Part shown: in pieces, positions 36,448 through 44,733 of the stretch
Layout: each line of letters opens with the position of its first letter
How positions within the stretch are numbered: position 1 is the first letter of the stretch
NCBI GenBank assembly: GCA_002307185.1
Contig: DBTT01000053.1
Span: 1 to 64,000 of the forward strand
Direction: 5' to 3'
Length of the DNA: 64,000 nt
Source of the DNA: Bacteroidales bacterium UBA1309
Lineage (GTDB): Bacteria; Bacteroidota; Bacteroidia; Bacteroidales; Dysgonomonadaceae
Translations under genes and position numbers: made by a program
The notes under the pieces: model-generated
Told to the model about the DNA's origin: nothing
Databases searched by the model: none
The model's input: the letters and a program-made list of their open reading frames with translations, nothing else

Positions 36448-36657
36448 TTAACCCTTTTTGGCTTCTTCCAATTTCCTTCTCAAGCTATCCCATTCCAATG
36501 CAGCCTTGTAAGTTGTTTCGGCAAATGGCGGGATGTTTTCAAATTCCTGCAATAGCCTGTCTTCAATCAAATCGTGCAGTTCGCTGGCGGCTTGCGACAT
36601 TTTGAACTTGGCTTTGCTCACAGCTTTTTCCAAATTTGCGATTTCCTCTTTTGTCAT
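36448..36657 (-). CDS. CCE_0567-like small metalloprotein (DUF683-type helical hairpin)
   Basis: A 69-residue, fully helical, charged protein: TKEEIANLEKAVSKAKFKMSQ, then ASELHDLIEDRL, then IPPFAETTYKAALEWDSLRRKLEEAKKG. The HDL.EDRL...IP..A..TYKA pattern matches the CCE_0567/DUF683 family, two-helix proteins usually found in nitrogen-fixation gene clusters. The conserved HDL site is the likely metal ligand. I chose the Met at 36657 as the family start; the longer frame (to 36735) has no coding character. It is isolated here, with no nif gene in the window. Confidence 0.72.
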   Translation of the reverse strand: MTKEEIANLEKAVSKAKFKMSQAASELHDLIEDRLLQEFENIPPFAETTYKAALEWDSLRRKLEEAKKG

Positions 36658-36831
36658 AACGTTCTTTTTGTTGATATAGATTTTGTTGCAATTTTTATGC
36701 CATCCGAGTATTTGTTTGGAAATCAATAAAGTCAAGTCCAGGTATTACTACAAAAGTGTAGGATTTGTTGATATAGCAGACATGCATGTAGGAAGATAAG
36801 TCGTGAAGCATAGGTTCTAAATGTCATATAG

Positions 36832-36883
36832 AACGCTTCTAACAGGCCGTTAGCAACGTTACTAACGGCCTGTTAGAAGCGTT
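36832..36883. repeat. Perfect 22-bp inverted repeat with overlapping direct repeats
   Basis: Arms at 36832-36853 and 36862-36883 are exact reverse complements (aacgcttctaacaggccg..., loop caacgtta). A partly matching unit, cgttactaa-tt-cactgttagtag, starts near 36881, so cgttactaa...ctgttag occurs twice at a spacing of about 23 bases (near 36857 and 36880). No T-run follows on either strand, so it is not a classical terminator. Confidence 0.85.
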
Positions 36884-36908
36884 ACTAATTCACTGTTAGT
36901 AGCGTTGC

Positions 36909-37165
36909 CTTTTCCTTTTGCTACTTTTCTTTCTCGGCCCTAAATTTCACCAAACGCATCGGATTACCAGATTTAATGTCTTTCAATTTGATAAAGCTGT
37001 AAATATTACCGCCATGGAATTTGAATATGTTCGAATTGATCTGCAATTCGTATTCATTGGAAAGGGAGGATGACACCGCTATTTTCTTCCCTTGGCTGTC
37101 GAAGCTGAATACATCGGATTTGTGTTCCCTTCTATCGCAGTTTAAAAAAAGCAGGGAAGTTCACT
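36909..37165 (-). pseudogene. C-terminal gene remnant downstream of the TPR gene
   Basis: A minus-strand frame without an ATG start, closed upstream by a TGA near 37165, encodes about 80 residues of protein-like sequence including HKSDVFSFDSQGKKIAVSSS, YELQINSNIFKFHGGNIYSF and MRLVKFRAEKEK before a TAG near 36921. Its upstream part coincides with the TPR terminator, so it is not expressed from a start of its own. Family unknown. Confidence 0.4.
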
Positions 37166-37186
37166 GGTTGGTAAACTTCCCTGCTT
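37142..37186 (-). terminator. Rho-independent terminator of the TPR gene
   Basis: Perfect 13-bp arms, aagcagggaagtt (37149-37161) and aacttccctgctt (37174-37186), with seven T on the minus strand after the stem. It lies 22 bases after the TPR stop codon. Confidence 0.92.
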
Positions 37187-37207
37187 GGTTATATTATGGG
37201 CAATTTG

Positions 37208-39307
37208 TTACTTGCTTGTCATTCTCTTGATAATGCTGTACGCATCCACGATTCCCAGCTCTCCGGCACGGCGCAGGTCGTCAAGACCCTTTTCCGTTTC
37301 CTGGACAGATAGATGGCAAAGTCCACGGTTGAAATATGCTTCCGCCAATTCTGGATCGAGTTTGATGACTTCGTCGTAATCGGCTATTGCGGCCGGGTAG
37401 TCTTTCTGTGAAGCTTTGATCTCCGCACGGTTGTAGTAGGCGTATTCAAAGTTGGGAGACAGGGAAATAGCCCGGGTGTAATTGCTGATAATTTGTTCGT
37501 AGTCGAGCTTGTTTTGATTCACTATCGGATTGATCAGGGGATCTGCCTTTGCCGGGTTTGCACCAGTGGCACTTAAAGCCGGTGATTTGGACCTGGTGGA
37601 CAACGCTTCGTATTCCGGCCCGCTATTTCGAAGATCTAGCTCTTTGTTGATGACAACGGCCAAATTGAAATATGCCAACGTGAATTTGTTGTCAAACTGT
37701 ATCGTTTTTTTGAAATCGTCGGCTGAGTTAGCAAAGTCTTGCACCATCAGGTATTCCATCCCTCGGGCAAAATAGGCCAGCGCATTGTTGGGCTGGTTTT
37801 TTATCAATTTTGAATATTCATCTATCAGTTTGAAGTGCGTGTCGATCTGCGCTTCCAATAGCGGAGATTCGTTGTTGGTCAAGCGCAACTTCCTCTGGAA
37901 AACGGGGTTGCTATTGATCTCATCCAATAGAGGGCTATAATATACAAACCGTTTAGTTTCACTTGAACTTTCATAATAGGAGATCACAAATTTAGGTTGG
38001 AGTTGTATCTTCACCTGCCTGTCCTGAACGCGTCCACGAATTTCGCTCGTGAATTTGCTCTTTTGTTGTTCTTCCTTGTCTGCTACAACCAGCAGGTCGA
38101 ATTTGTCAATATCCTTGTTTGAGTTTTCCCGTGTTTTTTCCAAATCCTTCTCTTTTTCCTTTTCCTTCTTTTGGAAGGCTTCGCGTCCTGCTTTTGTCGC
38201 CAATTTCCGTTGGTTGATTTGCTCTAAGTTACGGGCATACAGGAAATCTTTTTCAGAGCCTTTCTGGTCTCCAAGACGCTTCTTCAACTCAGCCCGGAAG
38301 TAGAAGCCTTGTGGATAGTCAGGATATTCGGCCATCACCACATTCAGGTCGCGGATAGCACCCCGAAAATCGGAAATCGAATTTTTGAGGATGGCACGGT
38401 TGTAGTATGCCATGTAATTTTCCGGTTCTTTTTCAATCACTACGTTGAAATCCTCAATAGCCCGGTTGTCGTCCCCCACTTGCGCACGCAGCAATGCCCG
38501 GTTGAAACGTGCGATAAGGCTGTTCGGCTCCATTTCGATAACCTTATCGTAGTCAGCCATTGCCCCGCGCAGGTCGTTCTTGTAATAACGAATCAATCCC
38601 CGGTTGATGTAGTTTCCTGAAACCAAAGGGTCTAGCTTGATGGCTTCGTCCAAATCCTTGTAAGCTTTGTCGTAATTTTTCTTTTGGAAATACAGCATTC
38701 CTCTCAATGAATAGGATTGAGCAAAGAATTTGTCCACCGCTATCGCTTTGTCGTAGTCTTCAAAGGCCTTCACTGTATCTTTCATTTCCAAGTGAAGTGC
38801 GGCCATTGTCATATAGGCGGCATTGTAAGTTGGATAAGTTTTGATGAGTTCGTCTATATTCGATTTTGCCTCGTCGTAGGCCTTTCTTTCGATGTTGACA
38901 ATCCCGAGGTTGACCAACAAAAACTTATTTCCGGGCATTTCTTTCAAAGCGTACATGTAATCTGCCCGTGCTCCATCAAAGTTTTCAAGCCTCTGGCGGG
39001 TGTCGCCACGCAATTGGTAAGCATTTGTAATGAAGGGATTTCGTTCCAAACAGGCAGAGCAATCCTCTTCGGCGCCTTTTATGTCTTCCAAAAAATACTT
39101 GGCAATAGCCCGGAAATAGTACGGTTCGGCCAAATAGGGTTTCGTGTTGATTACTTGGTTAAAATATTGTATGGCAAGTATATAATCTTCATAATAAAGG
39201 GCGTTTCGCCCAATCAACATCACCCTGTCGGTATTGAGTTGAGCTTTGACTTGTATTTGAAGGCCAAATGTTAGCGCCAGAAGAAATACGATTAGTTTCT
39301 TTTTCAT
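37208..39307 (-). CDS. Large exported tetratricopeptide repeat protein
   Basis: A 699-residue protein with a signal peptide (MKKKLIVFLLALTFGLQIQVKA) and about 10 TPR units in the first 350 residues, for example NPFITNAYQLRGDTRQRLEN, YDKAYKDLDEAIKLDPLVSG and EPENYMAYYNRAILK. A charged, coiled segment follows (about 365-410, KKEKEKEKDLEKTRENSNKDID), then a non-repeat stretch and two or three more C-terminal TPRs (LSPNFEYAYYNRAEIKAS). TPR proteins of this kind are periplasmic scaffolds; the partner is unknown. I chose the Met at 39307 because the signal peptide begins there. A partial duplicate lies at 36190-36424. Confidence 0.85.
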   Translation of the reverse strand: MKKKLIVFLLALTFGLQIQVKAQLNTDRVMLIGRNALYYEDYILAIQYFNQVINTKPYLAEPYYFRAIAKYFLEDIKGAEEDCSACLERNPFITNAYQLRGDTRQRLENFDGARADYMYALKEMPGNKFLLVNLGIVNIERKAYDEAKSNIDELIKTYPTYNAAYMTMAALHLEMKDTVKAFEDYDKAIAVDKFFAQSYSLRGMLYFQKKNYDKAYKDLDEAIKLDPLVSGNYINRGLIRYYKNDLRGAMADYDKVIEMEPNSLIARFNRALLRAQVGDDNRAIEDFNVVIEKEPENYMAYYNRAILKNSISDFRGAIRDLNVVMAEYPDYPQGFYFRAELKKRLGDQKGSEKDFLYARNLEQINQRKLATKAGREAFQKKEKEKEKDLEKTRENSNKDIDKFDLLVVADKEEQQKSKFTSEIRGRVQDRQVKIQLQPKFVISYYESSSETKRFVYYSPLLDEINSNPVFQRKLRLTNNESPLLEAQIDTHFKLIDEYSKLIKNQPNNALAYFARGMEYLMVQDFANSADDFKKTIQFDNKFTLAYFNLAVVINKELDLRNSGPEYEALSTRSKSPALSATGANPAKADPLINPIVNQNKLDYEQIISNYTRAISLSPNFEYAYYNRAEIKASQKDYPAAIADYDEVIKLDPELAEAYFNRGLCHLSVQETEKGLDDLRRAGELGIVDAYSIIKRMTSK

Positions 39308-39328
39308 TATTCCTAGTTTAGAATTATG

Positions 39329-39336
39329 CAAATATA
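39329..39336 (-). promoter_or_regulatory. -7 box of the TPR gene
   Basis: TATATTTG on the minus strand, 21 bases upstream of the chosen start codon; this position also supports the start at 39307 over 39343. No clear TTTG at the -33 position. Confidence 0.5.
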
Positions 39337-39434
39337 ACAACAAATCAACTGTTTGCTCTTGCTGCTGCTTTAAGATTTTAACGTTTAAAGTTTTTTAGCC
39401 GACTTGCTTTCTTTTTGGCGCAGCTTTGAAAAAA

Positions 39435-39923
39435 TTAGACTTTAAATGTGAATTTCTTTTGAAATAGATAGCTGACAATCACGGTAAATCCTGTGATAAT
39501 CATCTTGGATGGAGTGGGGAAGAAGTGGATCACGTCCACAAACAACTTAAGTCCGGCGAAGTTGATTAGAAAATTCAGCGCAACCACAAGCAAATAGCGG
39601 GCGATTTGGGTTTTTCCATGCAAGGGTGATGCCGAGAAAGTGACATATTTTTGTAGCAAGAATCCGGTTGAAAACGAAATGGGAAACGTGAATGTCAGTG
39701 CAGCCACATGCGGACTCAAGGTGAAGATGTTGAATGCGAAATTCTCTTTTTGCAATAAGAAATTGTAGGTAAGAAAATAAATAGTCCAGTCGAAAAGGAT
39801 ATTCATCACTCCGGTAACTCCATAGAGAAAAACCTGTTCGGTGACCACCTGGCGGAAAAGGGGATGGAAAAACACGATCATTCGTCTCAAAAAATCCCCG
39901 TATTGCTTAAGTAAGTTTCTCAT
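39435..39923 (-). CDS. GtrA family membrane protein
   Basis: A 162-residue inner-membrane protein with four membrane segments (about 30-50, 63-85, 105-122 and 130-152). The pattern FLYGVTGVMNILFDWTIYFL, ..FSTGFLLQKYVTFS and ending in FQKKFTFKV is characteristic of GtrA-like proteins, which are thought to help move polyprenyl-linked sugars in cell-surface polysaccharide synthesis. No glycosyltransferase lies beside it, so its pathway is not indicated here. Confidence 0.85.
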   Translation of the reverse strand: MRNLLKQYGDFLRRMIVFFHPLFRQVVTEQVFLYGVTGVMNILFDWTIYFLTYNFLLQKENFAFNIFTLSPHVAALTFTFPISFSTGFLLQKYVTFSASPLHGKTQIARYLLVVALNFLINFAGLKLFVDVIHFFPTPSKMIITGFTVIVSYLFQKKFTFKV

Positions 39924-40402
39924 AGATGGTCGTAAATCTTTAAATTCTACTCTTTTGCTGTTTTTTTTTTGGAAATAAAATAAATTCCCTGCAAAAGTAA
40001 AAAAATAAACAATGCTAAAATCTTTTTTTTACAAATAACGCAGGCTTGAAGGTAGCTCGTCAATTAGGCACCTGCTTCTGTACTTGGAAAAAGAACTGAT
40101 GAATAAATGAGAAGGCGTATAACGAAATTATTATTCGGTATTGGGAATGGTCTTTAGTGTTTGGATACCTCAAGATTCGTTGCGATTTTTCTTATCCTAT
40201 TTTCGTGATTTTGTTGTTAAATATGCTTAATTTTTATATCTGTATTCATTTTGGTGTTTTTTCAATAATATAACAAATTGAAGGGTTTTCTTAAATTTTA
40301 TTTCTTGTTCGAGAGAAAATCCATCGGTTAAATTGTTTAAAAATATCTCATACCTTCAATTTTTTATTGGAATTTAATTTAACTTCGCAATAGTTATAAG
40401 AA

Positions 40403-41002
40403 GTGTTCAATTCTTTAAATGACACTATTTTGCAAGCTACTTTACCCACATATCAGCCTTTCACTTATTCCTCTTTTCTGAGAGTATTTTGCTTTGTAAT
40501 GTTGGTACACAATCTATTTGATTCTTCTTTTAGACTTTTCTTGACACATCCGCAACAAAGAGGCGATTGTATGTATAATCCTCTTTTTTCGAAAAAACAA
40601 AGGCTATCGTTTTTTGATATTAAAGCGGAAGTTCAATCGAGATTATCGAGAAGTCTCTTTGTGTATTTTTCACGTATCATAGTGCAGTCCTCTGATGAAT
40701 GTAGGATGGAAGGCAAAATGCCTGATCGTTTTGCAACGCAATATGCCAGACACCTTTCATTAAATTTATTTTTAATATTTATATTGTTGGTTACGTTTTT
40801 CAAAAAAGATTTTACTGCATTTCTTGTATTCAACAATACAAATCCTATTCAAAGAAAGTCTCTTCTGGGTATCTTTCCCCTTTTCTTAACTCAATCTTCT
40901 TATAGCGCATTTCTTCGGATGCGCTATAAAACTGCAAAATTTAATCAAATAATCTATATGTTGAACCTCATGAGGTATTTTCTCGACTCTTCTTGTGTGT
41001 AA
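40403..41002 (+). CDS. Doubtful 199-aa ORF
   Basis: The only long frame in the gap, starting GTG with ATG alternatives inside (40498). The product is rich in Phe, Leu, Ser and Arg with one hydrophobic stretch (LSLNLFLIFILLVTFF, about 117-132). No signal peptide, no domain, no neighbour in the same operon. In AT-rich DNA such a frame can occur by chance. It is listed only so that it can be tested. Confidence 0.2.
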   Translation: MFNSLNDTILQATLPTYQPFTYSSFLRVFCFVMLVHNLFDSSFRLFLTHPQQRGDCMYNPLFSKKQRLSFFDIKAEVQSRLSRSLFVYFSRIIVQSSDECRMEGKMPDRFATQYARHLSLNLFLIFILLVTFFKKDFTAFLVFNNTNPIQRKSLLGIFPLFLTQSSYSAFLRMRYKTAKFNQIIYMLNLMRYFLDSSCV

Positions 41003-41450
41003 ATTATTGATTGTAAATCGAATAGAAATAAATGTTTATTATTTCTATAATTTGCATTAGTATTGATCCAAAAGCCTTTTCGGACTGTTAAGCCCGATGA
41101 AGGTTTTTTTACTTACAGGAGGAGAATCCAATTCCATCATGAGATGGATGCCTTCTTGTTGTGTTAATAGCTCTTTTCCAACTGGAAAGTGATTCCAATT
41201 TAGTCGTCCGTGTCTTTAAAAATATTGTTGCTTATGGTCGGAATACTTTGTTACCGTATTACAAATCGTCCTTGCTTATTGTGAGATATGCAAGGATCTT
41301 TTAGTGACTCTGTTTGCCTACGACCAGTTTGTGCCGTTTGAAGGTGCCGGAAAAAGGTTATTGAAGCTGATTTCCTAAAATTTAATAGTGGTTCTATTGC
41401 AACAATTGGAATAGCACCCGAAACAGCGAAACTGGTGACAAAGCCACACT

Positions 41451-41481
41451 AAAAAACGGCCTGCAAATCATTGGGGCCGTT
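41451..41481 (-). terminator. Rho-independent terminator of msrBA
   Basis: Arms aacggcc (41455-41461) and ggccgtt (41475-41481); on the minus strand the stem is followed by TTTTTT. It lies 19 bases after the msrBA stop codon. Confidence 0.75.
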
Positions 41482-41499
41482 AGGTGTTTTCTTACAAAA

Positions 41500-42348
41500 T
41501 CAAAAAATCTTCTTATACGCATGGCAGTAAGGGCGTGTTCCCTTATGCTCGTAGTATTGCTGGTGATAGTCTTCGGCTTTCCAAAAAGTGGATGCTGGTT
41601 TGAGCATGGTTGCTACTTTGTAACCTTTGAATGTAAGGATGTCGATGTATTTTTCGGCAATTGCTTTTTCTTCGGGTGTGGTGTAAAAGATGCATGACAA
41701 ATATTGTTCGCCGATGTCGGGTCCTTGACCATTGGCTTGCGTGAAATCGTGGGTTTCAAAAAACAACTTCACTAAATTTTCATAATTAGTCTTCGTGTCG
41801 TCGTATTCCACCTCTGTGAGTTCCAAATGTCCGGTATTGCCTTCGCACACTTGTTTATAGCTCGGATGTTCTACATGTCCACCCATAAACCCTACCGCAG
41901 TGTGCTTCACTCCATCGGCTTTCATAAAGAAATATTCCGTACCCCAGAAACATCCTGAGGCAAAATAAGCTGTTTTGATATTTTTGTTGATTGCAGGGAC
42001 AAACTTCAAAGAAATGGAATTGACGCAATGGCGCGTATTTTTCTGGGTAAAGCCTTCTCCTATAAACACATGTCCGAGATGTCCGCCACAATTGGCACAA
42101 ATGATCTCGGTGCGGCTACCATCAGCATCTGGCACACGCTTCACTGCTCCCGGAATCTCATCGTCGAACGAAGGCCAACCGCAATGTGAGTCAAATTTGT
42201 CGGACGAATAATAGAGAGGTGCATTGCATTGCCTGCAAACATATGTCCCTTCGCGTTTGTTGTTCACATATTCTCCAGTATATGGGTATTCGGTACCCTT
42301 GTGTAATATGACGGCTTCTTCTTCCTTTGTTAATTTGTTGTATTTCAT
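41500..42348 (-). CDS. msrBA: Bifunctional peptide methionine sulfoxide reductase MsrB-MsrA
   Basis: A 282-residue fusion that repairs oxidised methionine. The N-terminal half is MsrB (about 1-125): zinc-site CxxC pairs CRQC and CANC and the catalytic Cys in NTRHCVNSISLKF. The C-terminal half is MsrA (about 130-282): GCFWGTEYFF carries the catalytic Cys, followed by GFMGGH. The order MsrB-MsrA is the less common fusion order. I chose the Met at 42348 (MKYNKLTKEEE), the typical family start. The frame stays open upstream to 42573 and there encodes a hydrophobic stretch ending ASPARC, which would make an exported form; that part overlaps the end of the universal stress gene. Confidence 0.92.
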   Translation of the reverse strand: MKYNKLTKEEEAVILHKGTEYPYTGEYVNNKREGTYVCRQCNAPLYYSSDKFDSHCGWPSFDDEIPGAVKRVPDADGSRTEIICANCGGHLGHVFIGEGFTQKNTRHCVNSISLKFVPAINKNIKTAYFASGCFWGTEYFFMKADGVKHTAVGFMGGHVEHPSYKQVCEGNTGHLELTEVEYDDTKTNYENLVKLFFETHDFTQANGQGPDIGEQYLSCIFYTTPEEKAIAEKYIDILTFKGYKVATMLKPASTFWKAEDYHQQYYEHKGTRPYCHAYKKIF

Positions 42349-42418
42349 TTTTTTATTTTCATTACTGAGGCTTTTGCTTTGTCCCAAACCCTCTGCAGTA
42401 TTGATCTGTTGAGTGCCT

Positions 42419-43531
42419 TTATCCTCTGAGGACAAAGATGGGCGTGTTGGTGTGGAAGAGCATCTTGCGGGCGATGCTAGGATTAAACATCCGAGCAAAA
42501 ATATTACGCTTGCTTGTCGGGATAGCCAACACATCGATCTTTTTAGCACGAATATAACGTTCGACATCTTCATTCAGTTCATTTCCATTTAAGATTCCAT
42601 AATCAAATTCGATATCCGGATATTGTTTTTTGAAATAAGAATTCACGCCTTCCAGTTTTATTTCGTCCCATGTATCTCTTTTGTTTGAAATGTGGGTCAG
42701 GAAAATTTTCGGCTTGTAAAATTTGAGGACAGATATCATCGATTCGAAAGCCAGCAAGTCGCGTTGGCTGAAATTGGTGAAAAAAGCTAGGTTTTTCACT
42801 TGGTTAAAGTTTGAGAAGTGCGTGTTTTCTGGAAGGGCAATCACGGGAGTATGTGATGCTTCAATCACTTCCGCTGTGACGCTTCCGATCAGGTCGATGT
42901 CCTTTTGGCTTTTTCCACGCGTTCCCATCACGATGATGGCTGGGTTATATTCCTTCGAAAAGCTGATGATTTCTTCTTCCGGAAGCCCTTCGCGCAAGAC
43001 GTAGGAATAGTTGATGGTTGGAAATTCACCGTCGGCAATTTTTTCATCGATTTTCTTGCAAATTGATTTGATGTCTTCCCTCACTTTTTCAATTACGGAT
43101 TGAAACGCTTCCTCCTCTTTCGCCTGGTAGGTAAATACATCGGAAAAAGGCAATGCCGATGGATAAAAAGGGTTGAAATATACGTGCAGAATCTTCACTT
43201 TGGCATTCAGCACATAAGCCATGTTGAATGCGATTTGGCAAGCTTTCATCGAATAGTCGGAGAAGTCTATCGGAACGAGTATCCGTTTGCGTCCGTCGTC
43301 CACTCTTTGTTCTTCGGCTTTGTTTCGGAAAAGATGGCGGTTCTCTACCAGATTCAGGGCATGGGGCAGGTCTGACTCTTTGATTCGGACGCGAACTCCG
43401 GCCGATACCTCCGGCTTGTCAATATTTACATTGTCGATGGTTACTCCAATGCCTTCGTTTCCCAAAACTTCCTTCAAAATTCTGGCTTTTTCATCTGTGT
43501 GAATTGCCAGAGTAACTAATCTTTCACCCAT
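42419..43531 (-). CDS. Tandem universal stress protein with N-terminal DUF2007-like domain
   Basis: A 370-residue cytoplasmic protein. Residues 1-70 (RLVTLAIHTDEKARILKEVL...VRVRIKESDLPHALNLVE) resemble a DUF2007-type putative signal-transducing domain. Two UspA domains follow. The first (about 83-235) begins RILVPIDFSDYSMKA and has an ATP-binding-type loop, MGTRGKS..DIDLIGSVT. The second (about 245-370) is degenerate, without the full glycine motif. Such tandem proteins are stress responders in Bacteroidota. It lies 71 bases upstream of msrBA in the same direction, which fits an oxidative-stress role for both. Confidence 0.87.
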   Translation of the reverse strand: MGERLVTLAIHTDEKARILKEVLGNEGIGVTIDNVNIDKPEVSAGVRVRIKESDLPHALNLVENRHLFRNKAEEQRVDDGRKRILVPIDFSDYSMKACQIAFNMAYVLNAKVKILHVYFNPFYPSALPFSDVFTYQAKEEEAFQSVIEKVREDIKSICKKIDEKIADGEFPTINYSYVLREGLPEEEIISFSKEYNPAIIVMGTRGKSQKDIDLIGSVTAEVIEASHTPVIALPENTHFSNFNQVKNLAFFTNFSQRDLLAFESMISVLKFYKPKIFLTHISNKRDTWDEIKLEGVNSYFKKQYPDIEFDYGILNGNELNEDVERYIRAKKIDVLAIPTSKRNIFARMFNPSIARKMLFHTNTPIFVLRG

Positions 43532-43570
43532 ATCTCAATGAATTTTGAGGGTTAAACATCCTTTTTGATT

Positions 43571-43608
43571 AACAAACCCAAGGTCTTTGCGCGGACATTG
43601 GGTTTGTT
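43571..43608 (-). terminator. Stem-loop between the HTH and USP genes
   Basis: Perfect 11-bp arms, aacaaacccaa (43571-43581) and ttgggtttgtt (43598-43608), 13 bases after the stop of the small HTH gene. The T-run on the minus strand is weak (aatcaaaaag follows), so it may be a partial terminator. Confidence 0.55.
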
Positions 43609-43620
43609 ATTATCTTTCTA

Positions 43621-43881
43621 CTACTCTACTGGAATTGGTTTGCCCAAAATGTCGAGAGCCATTTCTAAGATAGTGGTGTCGTCGAGTGCTACAATTCCGC
43701 CCTCAGGTCCAGGTTCAATATGAACGCCACAACTTTTGCCTTTCTCATAATTGTGTCCACCAAAATAATTTCTTACGGTTTCGTCTGTGACTCCTAATTG
43801 ATCAGCTATTTTGCTTATGCTTCCATTTGGCAATGAATCTTTGATCCTACGAAGCTCATTGTATGCGATTGTTTTAGCCAT
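43621..43881 (-). CDS. Small helix-turn-helix protein
   Basis: An 86-residue protein. The N-terminal half (about 5-42) reads as a helix-turn-helix: NELRRIKDSLPNGSISKIADQLGVTDETVRNYF, with recognition helix VTDETVRNYF. The rest, HIEPGPEGGIVALDDTTILEMALDIL, is a small acidic tail. It is probably a DNA-binding protein but its target is unknown. It has a good promoter (TTTG 43958-43961, TACATTTG 43931-43938) and a stem-loop after it, so it is likely a single-gene unit. Similar small proteins occur across Bacteroidales. Confidence 0.78.
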   Translation of the reverse strand: MAKTIAYNELRRIKDSLPNGSISKIADQLGVTDETVRNYFGGHNYEKGKSCGVHIEPGPEGGIVALDDTTILEMALDILGKPIPVE

Positions 43882-43930
43882 AGTAGTGATAAGTTTTTAA
43901 GGTTAATACTGAATAGCGATTCATTATCCC

Positions 43931-43961
43931 CAAATGTAAGGATATATTTTAGTCCCACAAA
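43931..43961 (-). promoter_or_regulatory. Promoter of the small HTH gene
   Basis: TTTG (43958-43961), 19 bases, then TACATTTG (43931-43938) on the minus strand; both match the Bacteroidota consensus. The start codon is 50 bases downstream. Confidence 0.72.
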
Positions 43962-43996
43962 TTTATTTCTGACAAAAAAACTAAATAAAATCGTAA

Positions 43997-44710
43997 CTAA
44001 AATAATCGGATTATGCTTATTGCGGTAATAACCAATACTGATGCCGAAAGTGTGTAAATGAGTATATTAACACGAAAAGATTCAAATTCACAGATCCTAG
44101 ATTCAGCAGCAGTGAGACGCAGAAAACGACTCCTTGCTTTGGTATAGAGAGTGTAAACTGCCCATCCAATCAGGCAGCCTACCATGATGCCTCCAACCAC
44201 ATCTGAAATGAAATGGACACCGAGGTAGATCCGTGAATAGGCGGTGATGGATGCCCAAAGGAAGATGGTAAATGTGAATAGCCGCTGGCGGAACAGTAGT
44301 GCCGCAAAGGTGGCTGCTCCGAATCCGTTTGCAGAATGTGAAGAGATAAAACCAAACTTTCCCCCGCGGTAGTTATTCACTGTGTGTACAAGGTTTTCTA
44401 TTCCGGGATAATGGGTTGGGCGGACTCTTTCGCACATCGGTTTGATAATGGAAGATGCCAATTGATCGCATAAGGTGCAAACCAAAACGATTGCCAGAAC
44501 TACCAAAAGGGCTTCGATGCTTTTTGTTTTGATCGTAAATACCCCCAAAGACACAATGGCAAAGGGAAGCCAAATGACTTTACCACTGTAGATACTCATG
44601 AAAGAATCGAAGAAAGCGTTGTGCTGTCCGTTGAGCCATAAAAACAGACCGTCTTCGTACGGTATCAAGTTGTTTATCAGCTCATGAAATATGGCGCAGG
44701 GGTAAGTCAT
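43997..44710 (-). CDS. PAP2 family membrane phosphatase
   Basis: A 237-residue inner-membrane protein of the type 2 phosphatidic acid phosphatase family with about six membrane segments. The three active-site motifs are seen as KPMCERVRPTHYPG (near 90-103, KX6RP), SSHSANGFG (near 120-128, motif 2 with the catalytic His) and SRIYLGVHFISDVVGG (near 158-173, SRX5HX3D). Substrates in the family are lipid phosphates or undecaprenyl pyrophosphate; which one is used here is open. It follows batE by 23 bases and may be the last gene of the bat operon. Confidence 0.88.
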   Translation of the reverse strand: MTYPCAIFHELINNLIPYEDGLFLWLNGQHNAFFDSFMSIYSGKVIWLPFAIVSLGVFTIKTKSIEALLVVLAIVLVCTLCDQLASSIIKPMCERVRPTHYPGIENLVHTVNNYRGGKFGFISSHSANGFGAATFAALLFRQRLFTFTIFLWASITAYSRIYLGVHFISDVVGGIMVGCLIGWAVYTLYTKARSRFLRLTAAESRICEFESFRVNILIYTLSASVLVITAISIIRLF

Positions 44711-44733
44711 ATAAAAATATTTTAGGCTTAAAG

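Larger units (their letters stand above)
39924..41499. other. 1.6-kb region without a convincing gene
   Basis: This AT-rich region between the GtrA gene and msrBA holds no recognised gene. A 199-codon plus-strand frame (40403-41002, GTG start) is Phe/Leu/Ser-rich and unlike any family I know; it may be chance. From 41097 a short frame begins MKVFLLTGGESNSIMRWMP and ends at 41192, and an overlapping frame carries on with VFKNIVAYGRNTLLPYYKSS to a stop near 41306. This looks like the debris of one gene. The 3' end has the msrBA terminator. Confidence 0.45.

Noticed and set aside
36832..36910. CRISPR-like array
   Set aside because: Only two imperfect direct units and one inverted pair, no regular spacers and no cas gene anywhere in the window.
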